Shown: positions 1 to 6,653 of the stretch, one piece after another | How the letters are laid out: every line of letters starts with the position of its first letter | Numbering within the stretch: the first letter of the stretch is position 1 | Program-made: the position numbers and the translations under genes | Notes under the pieces: generated by a model | Told to the model about the DNA's origin: nothing | The model's database searches: none | Seen by the model: the letters and a program-made list of their open reading frames with translations, nothing else | NCBI GenBank assembly: GCA_002005505.1 | Contig: KV908750.1 | Location: 1 to 10,000 of the forward strand | From: Botryococcus braunii | Taxonomy: Eukaryota; Chlorophyta; Trebouxiophyceae | DNA: 10,000 nt | Direction of reading: 5' to 3'

Positions 1-14
1 CCAAGTCGTGTCAC

Positions 15-175
15 CACCTCCGTAATGCCCATGATGCATCTGAAGGATGGTCCTTTCCAGTGAACATGGCCCTTACGCGCCAAATGGGTCGGTGAACTAT
101 ATAACAATCCACGGAGGCATGGATTGCTATATAGTTCACCGACCCATTTGGATGGTCATGGGCAGTACGGAGGTG
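15..175. repeat. Foldback (long imperfect inverted repeat) 1
   Basis: The inner arms 80-111 and 120-151 are 32 bp each and complementary at 31 of 32 positions (the single A/C mismatch is 104 against 127), around an 8-base loop. The outer arms, about 15-40 and 152-175, also pair, with a few mismatches and a bulge; 15-24 against 166-175 is perfect. The left arm carries about 39 extra bases (41-79), which contain a small hairpin of their own (43-47 with 51-55). The structure could be a MITE or foldback element, or the template of a hairpin RNA. No transposase or clear target-site duplication is visible. The inverted repeat is directly seen; its biological role is inferred and unknown. Confidence 0.8.
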
Positions 176-428
176 ATAAAGGCAGATGGACGCTTCTCTC
201 GCTTCCCACTTGATCGAGCTCCTAGTTTTGAATACTCCGTCAAGCCGAAGATGGTGCAACGTAAAAGTGTGCGCCCTATACGTGTGTATCCCCTCAGTAG
301 CCACCCCAAGCTATAGCAAGTCCATTCGAGAGGAAGAAGGCGTGAGAAGCATCCATGTCGGTGTGATCCTCCAAGGTGGAAAGACCAGAAAATAACCTCA
401 CTGTAGCGCGTCGGGAGTCAGAAACCAT

Positions 429-532
429 GCCAAGCGGTAAATTGTACTGGGTATAGCCCAATAAGCTTCGCGCCATACCAAATACTGGCGCGAACCCTAC
501 GAGCCTTCACCCAGTACAATGTACGGCTTGGC
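429..532. repeat. Foldback (inverted repeat) 2 with nested inner stem
   Basis: The arms 429-452 and 509-532 are complementary at 22 of 24 positions, including a perfect 12-bp run (441-452 with 509-520). Inside them lies a second perfect 9-bp stem, 467-475 with 486-494, around a 10-base loop. The whole can fold as one long hairpin of about 104 nt with an internal loop. It shows no sequence similarity to the first foldback. It could be a short non-autonomous element or a structured RNA; the sequence does not decide between them. It ends about 15 bases before the microsatellite. Confidence 0.75.
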
Positions 533-548
533 TTGCATCAGGGCGCGT

Positions 549-620
<72 letters not shown>

Positions 621-715
621 GCACGCACACACGGACGCACACCCGCACGGACGCACGCCCGCACGCCCGCATGACGGCCCGCACGCACGCACACGCGCAC
701 ACCCACACACAACAC

Positions 716-760
<45 letters not shown>

Positions 761-801
761 CCGCCCGCACGCACGCACACGCGCACACCCACACACAACA
801 C

Positions 802-858
<57 letters not shown>

Positions 859-865
859 ATACACA

Positions 866-922
<57 letters not shown>

Positions 923-959
923 ACGCACAGGCACACGCACACGCACACGCACACACACA
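549..959. repeat. Compound (CA)n/(TG)n microsatellite
   Basis: This is an almost pure CA dinucleotide array of about 410 bp, interrupted by GC-richer variants (CGCA, CCCA, GACG). A 42-bp interruption block occurs twice, at 677-718 and 763-804, with an 86-bp offset and no differences that I can see. This shows that a segment containing both the interruption and pure CA repeat was duplicated as a unit. Long open frames on both strands here encode only alternating Thr-His or Cys-Val residues; they result from the repeat and are not genes. Alternating purine-pyrimidine DNA of this length can adopt Z-DNA, a known property of such sequence and not something shown here. Confidence 0.97.
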
Positions 960-1787
960 ACTTTAAGAGCTCCCAAATGGTGTGGCCACACCAAAGAAAA
1001 TCACTTTGGGAACTAATCTAGAAGCCCAAGAGCGTCAAATCTGTCCCTGTTTTGCGAGCCCCCAACCACGTCCAACACCTGGAATATTTTGCAAACCAGA
1101 TGGGGCCCCTCCGCGGGCCCAACAATTTTCAGCGTTTGGGAGCTTCCACTCCTAGCCCAAAGCAGGAATGGTTTGGGACACCCACCCGTGGGTAGTCCCT
1201 TCCCAAAGCCGCATTGTTCGTTTGGCAGGCCTCCCCAAACGAAGGGCACTGGGAAGGGGATGCCCTTCACAAAGCTACATTGTTTTACGAGAAGAAAGGG
1301 ACACCCACGGGCAACCGAAAATCGCTGTTTCTGGAGTCGGATGACCCCAACCTGGTCCCTTTGGGATGATGTACGGCATGTGCTCATCTGCAGTGTTTTG
1401 TCATTGGACACTTTGCAACATCACATTGGCCCCTCGTTGTATTTCTACTCATAAAGAGTAACACTTCCCAAAATTCAGTAAATACTGCTACACCACGTGG
1501 GGTTTGAGCAGCTGTTGGTCCCACCCAATAGTTGTGCCTTTCCATTCCCCTGTGAAGGCAATGGAAAGTATGGCAAGCACAAACTGATAGGAGTATGAAT
1601 GATCTGCAGACTCAGAATGGCATCAAAGTGAATGGCTCTGACGCCTGTTGACAGTCACTGCAAAGAGACCACGGTTGCCAAATAAGTATGGAATATACCC
1701 AATATTTAAATTTGCTACATATTGTACATCATCCTCCACAGTTTCCGCTATGGTGACTGTATGGGCATGCTTAAAATTCTAGACTAT
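960..1787. other. Non-coding region with short hairpins and degenerate repeats
   Basis: No gene is recognised. Visible structure includes a perfect 16-bp palindrome at 978-993; an inverted pair 968-977 with 1135-1144; hairpins 1175-1185/1188-1199 (one bulge), 1217-1225/1235-1243 (9 bp) and 1538-1546/1560-1568 (9 bp); and a degenerate direct repeat 1197-1218 against 1263-1284 (19 of 22 matches). The 11-mer GGGACACCCAC occurs at 1175 and again at 1298. A 132-codon open frame on the minus strand (1013-1411) overlaps these repeats. It encodes a Cys/Gly/Phe/Pro-rich peptide resembling no family I know, with internal similarity that reflects the DNA repeats. The stretch may be part of an unclassified interspersed repeat. 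Confidence 0.5.
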
Positions 1788-1996
1788 TGTTGAGTTGTGA
1801 ACATACATTATAGAATGCCTTGTGCTTTAGGTGATCTTCAAATGTACATTATTAGGATACGGGTCCACTATCCACATAAGGTACCTCGAGACACGTTCGG
1901 ATAAGGTCTATTTCGAACATAAGGTACATTGTGATCGTGATCACACGTTTGTGATCGAACTCTTAAGGCTGCTGTCGTCGCTTAGTCGGGCAACTG

Positions 1997-2126
1997 GTTT
2001 GGAAAGATGCTGGCCATTCTTGATGCTAATCTTGTCCATTGAGTTAGATGTGCAATATAGCAGACAGTCGTCCGGACTGGAGCTTGAGGCACCTACTTTA
2101 ACGACCTGTCTGCAAGTTTACAGGTG
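1997..2126 (+). repeat. LTR1 internal direct repeat, copy 1
   Basis: This 130-bp segment recurs at 2332-2461 (offset 335) with 5 substitutions and no indels. It contains the stem GCAGACAG (2060-2067) with CTGTCTGC (2106-2113), extended by TCGT/ACGA across a one-base bulge. The equivalent segment is also duplicated in the LTR at 5986, so the duplication is an old property of the family. Confidence 0.9.
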
Positions 2127-2198
2127 CGACGAAGCAGTGTGTGGTGTGTAAGATGTGCATGTGTGATTGCTGAAGTGTGAGTGAACCATCTTAGTGGA

Positions 2199-2240
2199 CA
2201 ATCAAGCCACCCAAACAGTTAAGGGACGAAGGCTTGATTG
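2199..2240 (+). other. LTR stem-loop CAATCAAGCC/GGCTTGATTG
   Basis: A perfect 10-bp stem, 2199-2208 with 2231-2240, encloses a 22-base loop. The equivalent sites in the other LTRs are 6401-6442, where one arm carries a substitution, and 9952-9993, where eight contiguous pairs remain. It sits inside the most conserved 106-bp block of the LTR. A role in transcript 3'-end formation, packaging or reverse transcription is possible but not shown. Confidence 0.6.
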
Positions 2241-2331
2241 AGTATAGGAAGGTACTCGTTCTTAGCCGTCAGGAGCTTATCCGTGGTTGTTGATCGTAAT
2301 GCTCACTGTCAGATCATCGTGTAACGAACTC

Positions 2332-2461
2332 GTTTGGAAAGATGCTGGGCATTCTTGATGCTAGTCTTGTCCATTGAGTTAGATGTTCAATATAGCAGAC
2401 AGTCGTCCGGACTGGAGCTTGAGGCACGTACTTTAACGACCTGTCTGCATGTTTACAGGTG
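2332..2461 (+). repeat. LTR1 internal direct repeat, copy 2
   Basis: This is the second copy of the 130-bp segment at 1997-2126, matching at 125 of 130 positions. It retains the same stem-loop (2395-2448). It lies either in the 3' part of the LTR or just after it, where a primer-binding site and leader would be expected. I could not identify a convincing primer-binding site. Confidence 0.85.
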
Positions 2462-2470
2462 ATGCCGAAT

Positions 2471-2495
2471 GCCCATAACCTAACAGGTTATGGGC
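2471..2495. other. Perfect 11-bp hairpin just after LTR1
   Basis: The arms GCCCATAACCT (2471-2481) and AGGTTATGGGC (2485-2495) are perfectly complementary around a 3-base loop. It lies about 10 bp past the end of the second LTR1 repeat, in the expected leader or primer-binding region of element A. Confidence 0.75.
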
Positions 2496-2644
2496 CAACC
2501 CAACTCTGGGTGCTGAGGACAAGCCGATATGTGGTTTTGGGCAAGGCACTGGTGGCTAGCGGACACTGCAGAAGTCTACTCCAGTCCGACAGAGAGCGAC
2601 AGCCCCACAGTTGTATACCCCGCCTTCAAGTCGCAGTATATGCT

Positions 2645-2670
2645 TCAGAATCCATTCGAATGGATTCTGA
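2645..2670. other. 26-bp perfect palindrome
   Basis: The half-site TCAGAATCCATTC (2645-2657) is followed immediately, with no spacer, by its exact reverse complement (2658-2670). Pairing stops at 2644/2671. A zero-spacer palindrome of this length could be extruded as a cruciform or bind a dimeric protein. It belongs to no repeat family I can name. Confidence 0.9.
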
Positions 2671-3269
2671 GATGCCAAGAATTTTTGGCAGTTTCATCCG
2701 CAAGGCGAGCTGGTGAAACCCCGGTTGGATGGGGACGAGGCGGAAGACCACCTTGGGATGGAGGAGGGAAATTTTGAGTGCATATGCGAGGTTGTGCATG
2801 ATTTTGGGTCCTGAAATTGTGAGTGTGTGGCTCAATGAGTTGAGAGAGGAAGTGATGCTCCTGTGTTACAGTAAGTGTAGTGGTTGAGAGGTGAATCAAC
2901 AGAAAGGCTTCTTTTTAAGTCTGTCACCCACTTAAGGCTGGACATCAAGGGGGTCAGATTTACCTAGTAATGAATGGCCTCTATACACTGACATTAAGTG
3001 TGATACTCAGCAGGAACAAGAGGGTGGACCCTAGGGAGCCCCCACCCAGGTATTGGTAGACACCATGAGCAACAGTACAGGTACTGTAGCATGTGGATGG
3101 GCTTACATATGTGGTGTATGTGTAAGCGTGTGTAAAGATGTCCATAATCTGGGGCTTGAAAGACATTGATTGTGTATGTGTAAACAGCCAGGAGTTGGTG
3201 CAATATGGTGGTAAGGGACTTTTGGTCCCCCAGTCCACTGAGCACATTCTTATTGTGGTTTGCACTGCT

Positions 3270-3376
3270 ACTCGCTGATGGCTAGTCCCTAATGGTGAGG
3301 GTGAGAAAGGCTGATCAGGTGTCGCGTTCGGACTCGCTGATGGCTAGTCCCTAATGTGGAGGGTGAGAAATGCTAA
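3270..3376 (+). repeat. Direct repeat, two copies 62 bp apart
   Basis: A segment of about 45 bp starting ACTCGCTGATGGCTAGTCCC occurs at 3270-3315 and again at 3332-3376. The copies differ by a small indel near TAATGG/TAATGTGG and a few substitutions after GTGAGAAA. This suggests a local tandem duplication with a short spacer. No coding function is apparent. Confidence 0.85.
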
Positions 3377-3714
3377 ATCGGGAGTCGTGTGCCTCATTGA
3401 ACTGTCGTGCACTTGCGGAGTCAAGACCTCTTATCGGAACGGCTGTGTATTAATCACTGTCATGACTTGTCTTATGGGCCTGGCATTCCTTCCATGTTTT
3501 CCAGAGTGTGAAACTAGACATTGACTGGTTGTGTCTGGGCAATGATGTGTAGTCAATGCGATGTGTGGCTGATGTGTGGCCAACGCGGTTTTCAAACCGT
3601 GAGTGGTCCTACATAGGGTCATATATGGGTCCAGCGTGGCTTGTGAGACCTCTGTATGTGTGTCTGTGTATGTGGTGTTGTGAAAATCACAAAGAAAGGT
3701 ATGTTGCGCTTTTT

Positions 3715-4048
3715 GACCTGGTGTTGAAGGCTTTGGGCTTGGCTTTGGGCTGACCAAGAGTGAGTTGTGGGTACCAGAAGATTACAATTTTATCGTTGCG
3801 CAATGCATGCGCTTCACGCCCTGACTTCAGTCTGGCATGGACCATAGGGTAATTGACCCAGAATGTTTAAGGTGATATACATGAATGACCTGGTGTTGAA
3901 AGTTTTTGGGCTGACCAGGAGTGAGTTGTGGGTACCAGAAGATTACAATTTTATGGTTGCTCAATGCATGCGCTTTACGCCCTGACCTACAGTCTGGCAT
4001 GGACCATAGGGTAATTGACCCAGAATGTTTAAGGTGATATACATGAAT
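3715..4048 (+). repeat. 172-bp tandem duplication
   Basis: Copy 1 (3715-3886) and copy 2 (3887-4048) are head-to-tail. Both begin GACCTGGTGTTGAA and contain GTGGGTACCAGAAGATTACA, an ATGCATGCGC palindromic core, and a final ATACATGAAT. Copy 2 is about 10 bp shorter because of a gap in a TTTGGGCT-rich tract near its start, and there are scattered substitutions elsewhere. Neither copy is coding. Confidence 0.93.
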
Positions 4049-4170
4049 GACTCTAGGAATGCAAAGAGGTGCAGCTGGGGTTGAAATAGCTGCAAGTTAG
4101 TCTTAATCCATGGTGTGGGCTACACAAAGGATATGAGTGTTAGATGGGCCAAATTATGAACACCCAAAAC

Positions 4171-4212
4171 AAAAAAAAAAAAAAACAAAAAAAAAAAAAA
4201 ACACACACACAC
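4171..4212 (+). repeat. Oligo(A) tract followed by (CA)n
   Basis: Two runs of 15 A separated by a single C (4171-4185 and 4187-4201) run into a short CA array. It could be a simple repeat or the decayed poly(A) tail of a retroposon inserted on the plus strand. I found no clear element body or target-site duplication for the second option. Confidence 0.85.
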
Positions 4213-4505
4213 TAATTGCTAACATGTGAAGCTAATTCTGAAATTGACATGGAAAAGAATTGGTTTCTGAGGACATTGAATTAATTTGAAGAGTTTTGGT
4301 TTAATCAGTGACATAATGTGGTCAGGGGAAGCTCATCAGTTATCGTTGCGCCCTTGCGCGCGTTGGGCTTTGCGTGCGTTTGGATGTTGAGTAGCCTAAT
4401 GTCTAGTAGTGGATGATGGAAAGGATCTACTGTGCTCAACATGCGGTTACTGATAGGTACCTGTGATAACCTTAGCTCCTCAAGCAGAGGATGGTGATAT
4501 TCGAC

Positions 4506-4550
4506 ACAATACACGTACGCGTTGGTGACTTTGTAAGTCATGTGTATTGT
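4506..4550. other. Two-part hairpin
   Basis: A perfect outer 9-bp stem ACAATACAC/GTGTATTGT (4506-4514 with 4542-4550) encloses an inner 5-bp stem TGACT/AGTCA (4526-4530 with 4536-4540). A further 5-bp hairpin, GTTGC/GCAAC, overlaps its right end (4549-4559). The function is unknown. Confidence 0.6.
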
Positions 4551-4621
4551 TGCAGCAACGCCCTTAGAGACTGAACATAGTACTGATGGTGTATAGATAA
4601 GACTTTTTTAAGGGTTATGTG

Positions 4622-4630
4622 TATAAATAG
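4622..4630 (+). promoter_or_regulatory. Possible TATA box
   Basis: TATAAATAG followed by GG is a good match to a eukaryotic TATA element. It lies about 60 bp upstream of a perfect 8-bp hairpin (GAATTGTC 4684-4691, GACAATTC 4699-4706). The surroundings could be part of another, unrelated LTR or promoter, but no partner LTR and no downstream gene are seen. The match to the consensus is the only support. Confidence 0.3.
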
Positions 4631-5314
4631 GGTAGAGGTGAGCTACCATCATTGTGACCAATACAAGTGAGCTTTGGGTGGTAGAATTGTCAGTTACAGA
4701 CAATTCAATCCTAAGGCCTTGATGCATTGGTGCACCCTCACGTTAGAAAGCAGACCGGGATAGCCAGTGAAATCAATGAAAGCAAGAGAGAGTTCTTAGA
4801 GATAGCCACAGATCCAAGTTTGGGAATGTGGCCATAAGTGAGAAATCTTGAAAAAATCCAGATGAAAGTTGTTAATATCCAGACTCTAGGTTATATAACA
4901 TGAAAAATAGTTGTTAGATGCGTTTTGGGTGCACGTCGCTTGTAACGGTGTTTATTTAGTCTTGATGCTTTAAATCCTTAACCAAATAAAAGTATAGAGG
5001 TTGGAGAAATATAATTTGGTCGACGGACCGTGAAACATGTAATAGCACTTCCAGGGGAAGCGATGTGAGTTAGGGCAAGCCAACTTGAAAGAAACCATGA
5101 CTTCTTCAATAGAGAGGGTACTCAAGCAGTAAGTCCTGGGTCATGTTGGTTGTGCAAGTATTGGCCTCCATATGGTGATAGAAAGGGAACTCACACAGGA
5201 AATCACGGTCGCAACGAGTGTCGATGTCGCGCCGCGGACAAAAGGGTCAGATGAAATGTATGGGGGGCTTTGAAAGTGAGGGGATGGAGTTTGAGTTTAC
5301 ATGTATATTTAGCT

Positions 5315-5331
5315 GTCATGATCATCATGAC
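5315..5331. other. 17-nt near-perfect palindrome
   Basis: GTCATGAT (5315-5322) and ATCATGAC (5324-5331) are perfect inverted repeats around one central C. The site is about 75 bp upstream of the first recognisable pol remnant of element A. It could be a dimeric protein-binding site or chance. Confidence 0.6.
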
Positions 5332-5404
5332 GGGTACGTATTAAATTCATGTCGTCATTTGAACATGTCGAGGAGACTAGTCTTCAATTGTTGTCAGAGG
5401 TATT

Positions 5405-5940
5405 ACTACGGTATACATGAGTGGTGTCTGTGGACTTAGAATAGCGTTGCAAAACGTTGGAAAGGGTTTGTGTGAGGATGGTCGTGGAGTTGATACTCCA
5501 ATGTTCAAGGACTTTGTGGCTAGCAGCAGGCTCGAGTCCAAGGATGTGGAGTCAGTAGGGTCAGGCACTCCTGGCCATCGGTATTGTGAGCTTAAAGGGT
5601 CACTCGGTACATTGCCAACACCACCAGATCTCTCATTGCACAGGCAGTTGGTGTGTTGCCAAGGTACAGAATGAGCCCTACCACTTCGCACTGGGGTGAA
5701 GCCATTCGAGTGCTGAAGTATCTTAGGGACACCCGAGAGTTAGCTTTAACTCTAAGAGGGAAGGTACCCGAGCGTCAAGGCTTTGTGGATGCCACTATGC
5801 TAGGGAGGCCATAGGAAAAGGGCTGGCAGATATCGCCTATGTGGAATCTGCTCACAATGTGGCTGACTTTATGACCAAACCACTTAACAAGTCCGTGGTG
5901 TTAGGCATAGGGATTCACTAGGACTCAGAAGATACACATA
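5405..5940 (+). pseudogene. Decayed copia RT–RNase H 3' remnant (element A)
   Basis: The sequence aligns with the 3' part of the intact frame at 8098-9522. In one frame it reads MSG..., then GVDTPMFKDFVASSR and GHRYCELKGSL, matching VDTPMSKDFVTSSR and HRYCELIGSL. After frameshifts near 5600-5630 it continues as AQAVGVLPRYRM, EAIRVLKYLRDTRELALTL and GFVDA. At 5791-5794 the sequence jumps from the first RNase H aspartate motif straight to the equivalent of HYAREA, losing about 298 bp that include the second and third RNase H acidic motifs. It then continues with YVESAHNVADFMTKPL and the conserved end before the polypurine tract. It cannot encode active enzyme. Homology upstream of about 5405 fades and its start is uncertain. 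Confidence 0.9.
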
Positions 5941-5949
5941 AAGCATGCA

Positions 5950-5961
5950 GGCAAGGGGAAG
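5950..5961 (+). promoter_or_regulatory. Polypurine tract of element A
   Basis: GGCAAGGGGAAG lies immediately before an LTR start (TGTTGAG). The same layout, GGCAATGGGAAG and then TGTTGAG, occurs in element B at 9531. In LTR retrotransposons this tract primes plus-strand DNA synthesis. Confidence 0.75.
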
Positions 5962-5985
5962 TGTTGAGTTGTGAACATACATTAT
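5962..5985 (+). repeat. 24-bp stub of the element A 3' LTR
   Basis: The 24 bases are identical to the first 24 of LTR1 (1788-1811), whereas the LTRs at 5986 and 9543 differ there (TTGTGAACATACATTAT here, TTCTGAACATTATTATTG there). A second complete LTR start, TGTTGAGTTCTGAAC, follows directly at 5986. This is best read as the 3' LTR of element A, interrupted by element B. ATTAT at 5981-5985 would be the left copy of a 5-bp target-site duplication. Replication slippage within a single LTR is the alternative. Confidence 0.65.
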
Positions 5986-6190
5986 TGTTGAGTTCTGAAC
6001 ATTATTATTGAATGCCTTGTGCTTTAAGTGATCTTCAGGTGTGCATTATTAGGATATGGGTCCATTGAGAACATAAGGTACCTTGAGACACGTTAGGTTG
6101 TGGACGCTTTCGAACATAAGGTACAATCTGATCTAGATTACGCGTTAGTGTGAAAGAACTATTAAAGCTGCAATCACCGCACAGTCGAGC

Positions 6191-6286
6191 AACTGGTTTG
6201 GAAAGATACTGGGCACATAAGGATGCCAGTCTTGTTTACTCAGTTGCATGTGTTTAACGAGCAGACAGTCGTCAAGGACTGTAGCT
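6191..6286 (+). repeat. LTR2 internal direct repeat, copy 1
   Basis: This 96-bp segment recurs at 6522-6617 (offset 331) with 3 differences. It corresponds to the 130-bp duplicated segment of LTR1. At two of the three differing sites copy 2 agrees with the 3' LTR at 9543 onward, so those two changes arose in this copy. Confidence 0.9.
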
Positions 6287-6521
6287 GAGAAACACAAACT
6301 TACGACCTGTCTGCTTGCTTACAGGTGTGGTGACGCAGGGTGTGTATTGGTAATGTGTTCATGCTTGATTGCTTGTTTGTAAGTGAACCATCTTAGTGTA
6401 CAATAAAGCCTCCCAAACAGCTAAGGGACGGAGTCTTGATTGAGTATAGGAAGGTACTTGCTTTCAGCCGTCAGGAGCTTATCCGTGTGTAGATGCTCAT
6501 TGACAGATCAACGTGCAATGA

Positions 6522-6617
6522 AACTGGTTTGGAAAGATACTGGGCACATAAGGATGCTAGTCTTGTTCACTCAGTTGCATGTGTTTAAAGAGCAGACAGT
6601 CGTCAAGGACTGTAGCT
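6522..6617 (+). repeat. LTR2 internal direct repeat, copy 2 (truncated)
   Basis: It matches 6191-6286 at 93 of 96 positions but ends before the 3' arm of the stem-loop, so ACGACCTGTCTGC is missing. Its last 35 bp are tandemly duplicated, and the deletion junction into integrase coding sequence follows. Confidence 0.88.
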
Positions 6618-6653
6618 ATTTAAAGAGCAGACAGTCGTCAAGGACCTTAGCTA
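6584..6653 (+). repeat. 35-bp head-to-tail duplication at the deletion edge
   Basis: 6584-6618 and 6619-6653 are adjacent 35-bp copies beginning TTTAAAGAGCAGACAGTCGT, with 2 mismatches near the end (CTGTAGCTA against CCTTAGCTA). The second copy runs straight into the remains of integrase. A duplication exactly at a deletion border suggests one repair or template-switch event. Confidence 0.85.

Larger units (their letters stand above)
1788..2461 (+). repeat. Copia LTR of older element A (LTR1)
   Basis: It begins TGTTGAG and is homologous along its length to the LTRs at 5986 and 9543, although clearly diverged from them. Shared landmarks in the same order are GAATGCCTTGTGCTTTA near the start, two CATAAGGTAC motifs (1875-1884 and 1918-1927), GTTTGGAAAGAT, a GCAGACAG/CTGTCTGC stem and a conserved block at 2180-2285. 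The first 24 bp are identical to the LTR stub at 5962-5985, so I assign it to the same element as the pol remnant upstream of that stub. ACTAT at 1783-1787 is a candidate target-site duplication. The 3' boundary is uncertain: the duplicated segment ends at 2461, but the LTR could end near 2330, with the second copy lying in the leader. Confidence 0.8.
2462..5404. other. Unassigned interior between LTR1 and the pol remnant
   Basis: By position this should be the interior of element A (gag, protease, integrase, most of RT), but I recognise none of these in any frame. Open frames are short (at most 108 codons) and unlike known families. The stretch is either extremely decayed or largely replaced by other repeats, as suggested by its tandem duplications, oligo(A) tract and hairpins, which are listed separately. 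An 82-codon plus-strand frame at 2529-2777 lies where gag might begin, but it lacks a zinc knuckle or any other recognisable Gag feature. Confidence 0.45.
5986..6653 (+). repeat. 5' LTR (and possibly leader) of copia element B (LTR2)
   Basis: It starts TGTTGAG. Positions 5986-6449 align with 9543-10000 with 14 substitutions and one 6-bp insertion (near 6125-6140 here). It has two CATAAGGTAC motifs (6072-6081 and 6115-6124) and the GCAGACAG/CTGTCTGC stem-loop (6261-6314), with tandem copies of the 3' segment further on. A TGTAA at 6378-6382 matches the polyadenylation signal used by green algae, a weak observation on its own. The exact 3' end of the LTR is not fixed; it lies somewhere between about 6515 and 6653. 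The sequence after 6653 is already integrase coding sequence, so the leader, gag, protease and most of integrase have been deleted. Confidence 0.88.

Noticed and set aside
497..1021. Several overlapping long open frames on both strands across the CA repeat (up to 165 codons)
   Set aside because: They encode only alternating Thr-His or Cys-Val residues because a CA dinucleotide array has no stops in any frame. They are repeat artefacts.
1013..1411. A 132-codon minus-strand open frame as a new Cys/Gly-rich protein gene
   Set aside because: It matches no known family, its internal repeats mirror DNA-level repeats, it overlaps several hairpins, and it has no supporting promoter or intron signals. 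Chance remains the better explanation.
2459..2777. Gag start of element A just after LTR1
   Set aside because: Position is right, but neither overlapping frame shows a Gag domain or a CCHC zinc knuckle, and both end within about 85 codons.
3240..3380. CRISPR-like array from the ACTCGCTGATGG repeats
   Set aside because: There are only two copies, they are imperfect, the spacer is about 16 bp, and the context is eukaryotic with no cas genes.
4551..4720. A third, unrelated LTR with a TATA box
   Set aside because: TATAAATAG and a hairpin are present, but I found no partner LTR, polypurine tract or clear TG...CA ends in the window. I kept only the TATA box, at low confidence.
5377..5691. A 104-codon minus-strand open frame opposite the pol remnant
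   Set aside because: The plus strand is clearly homologous to copia RT–RNase H; the minus-strand frame is its shadow.
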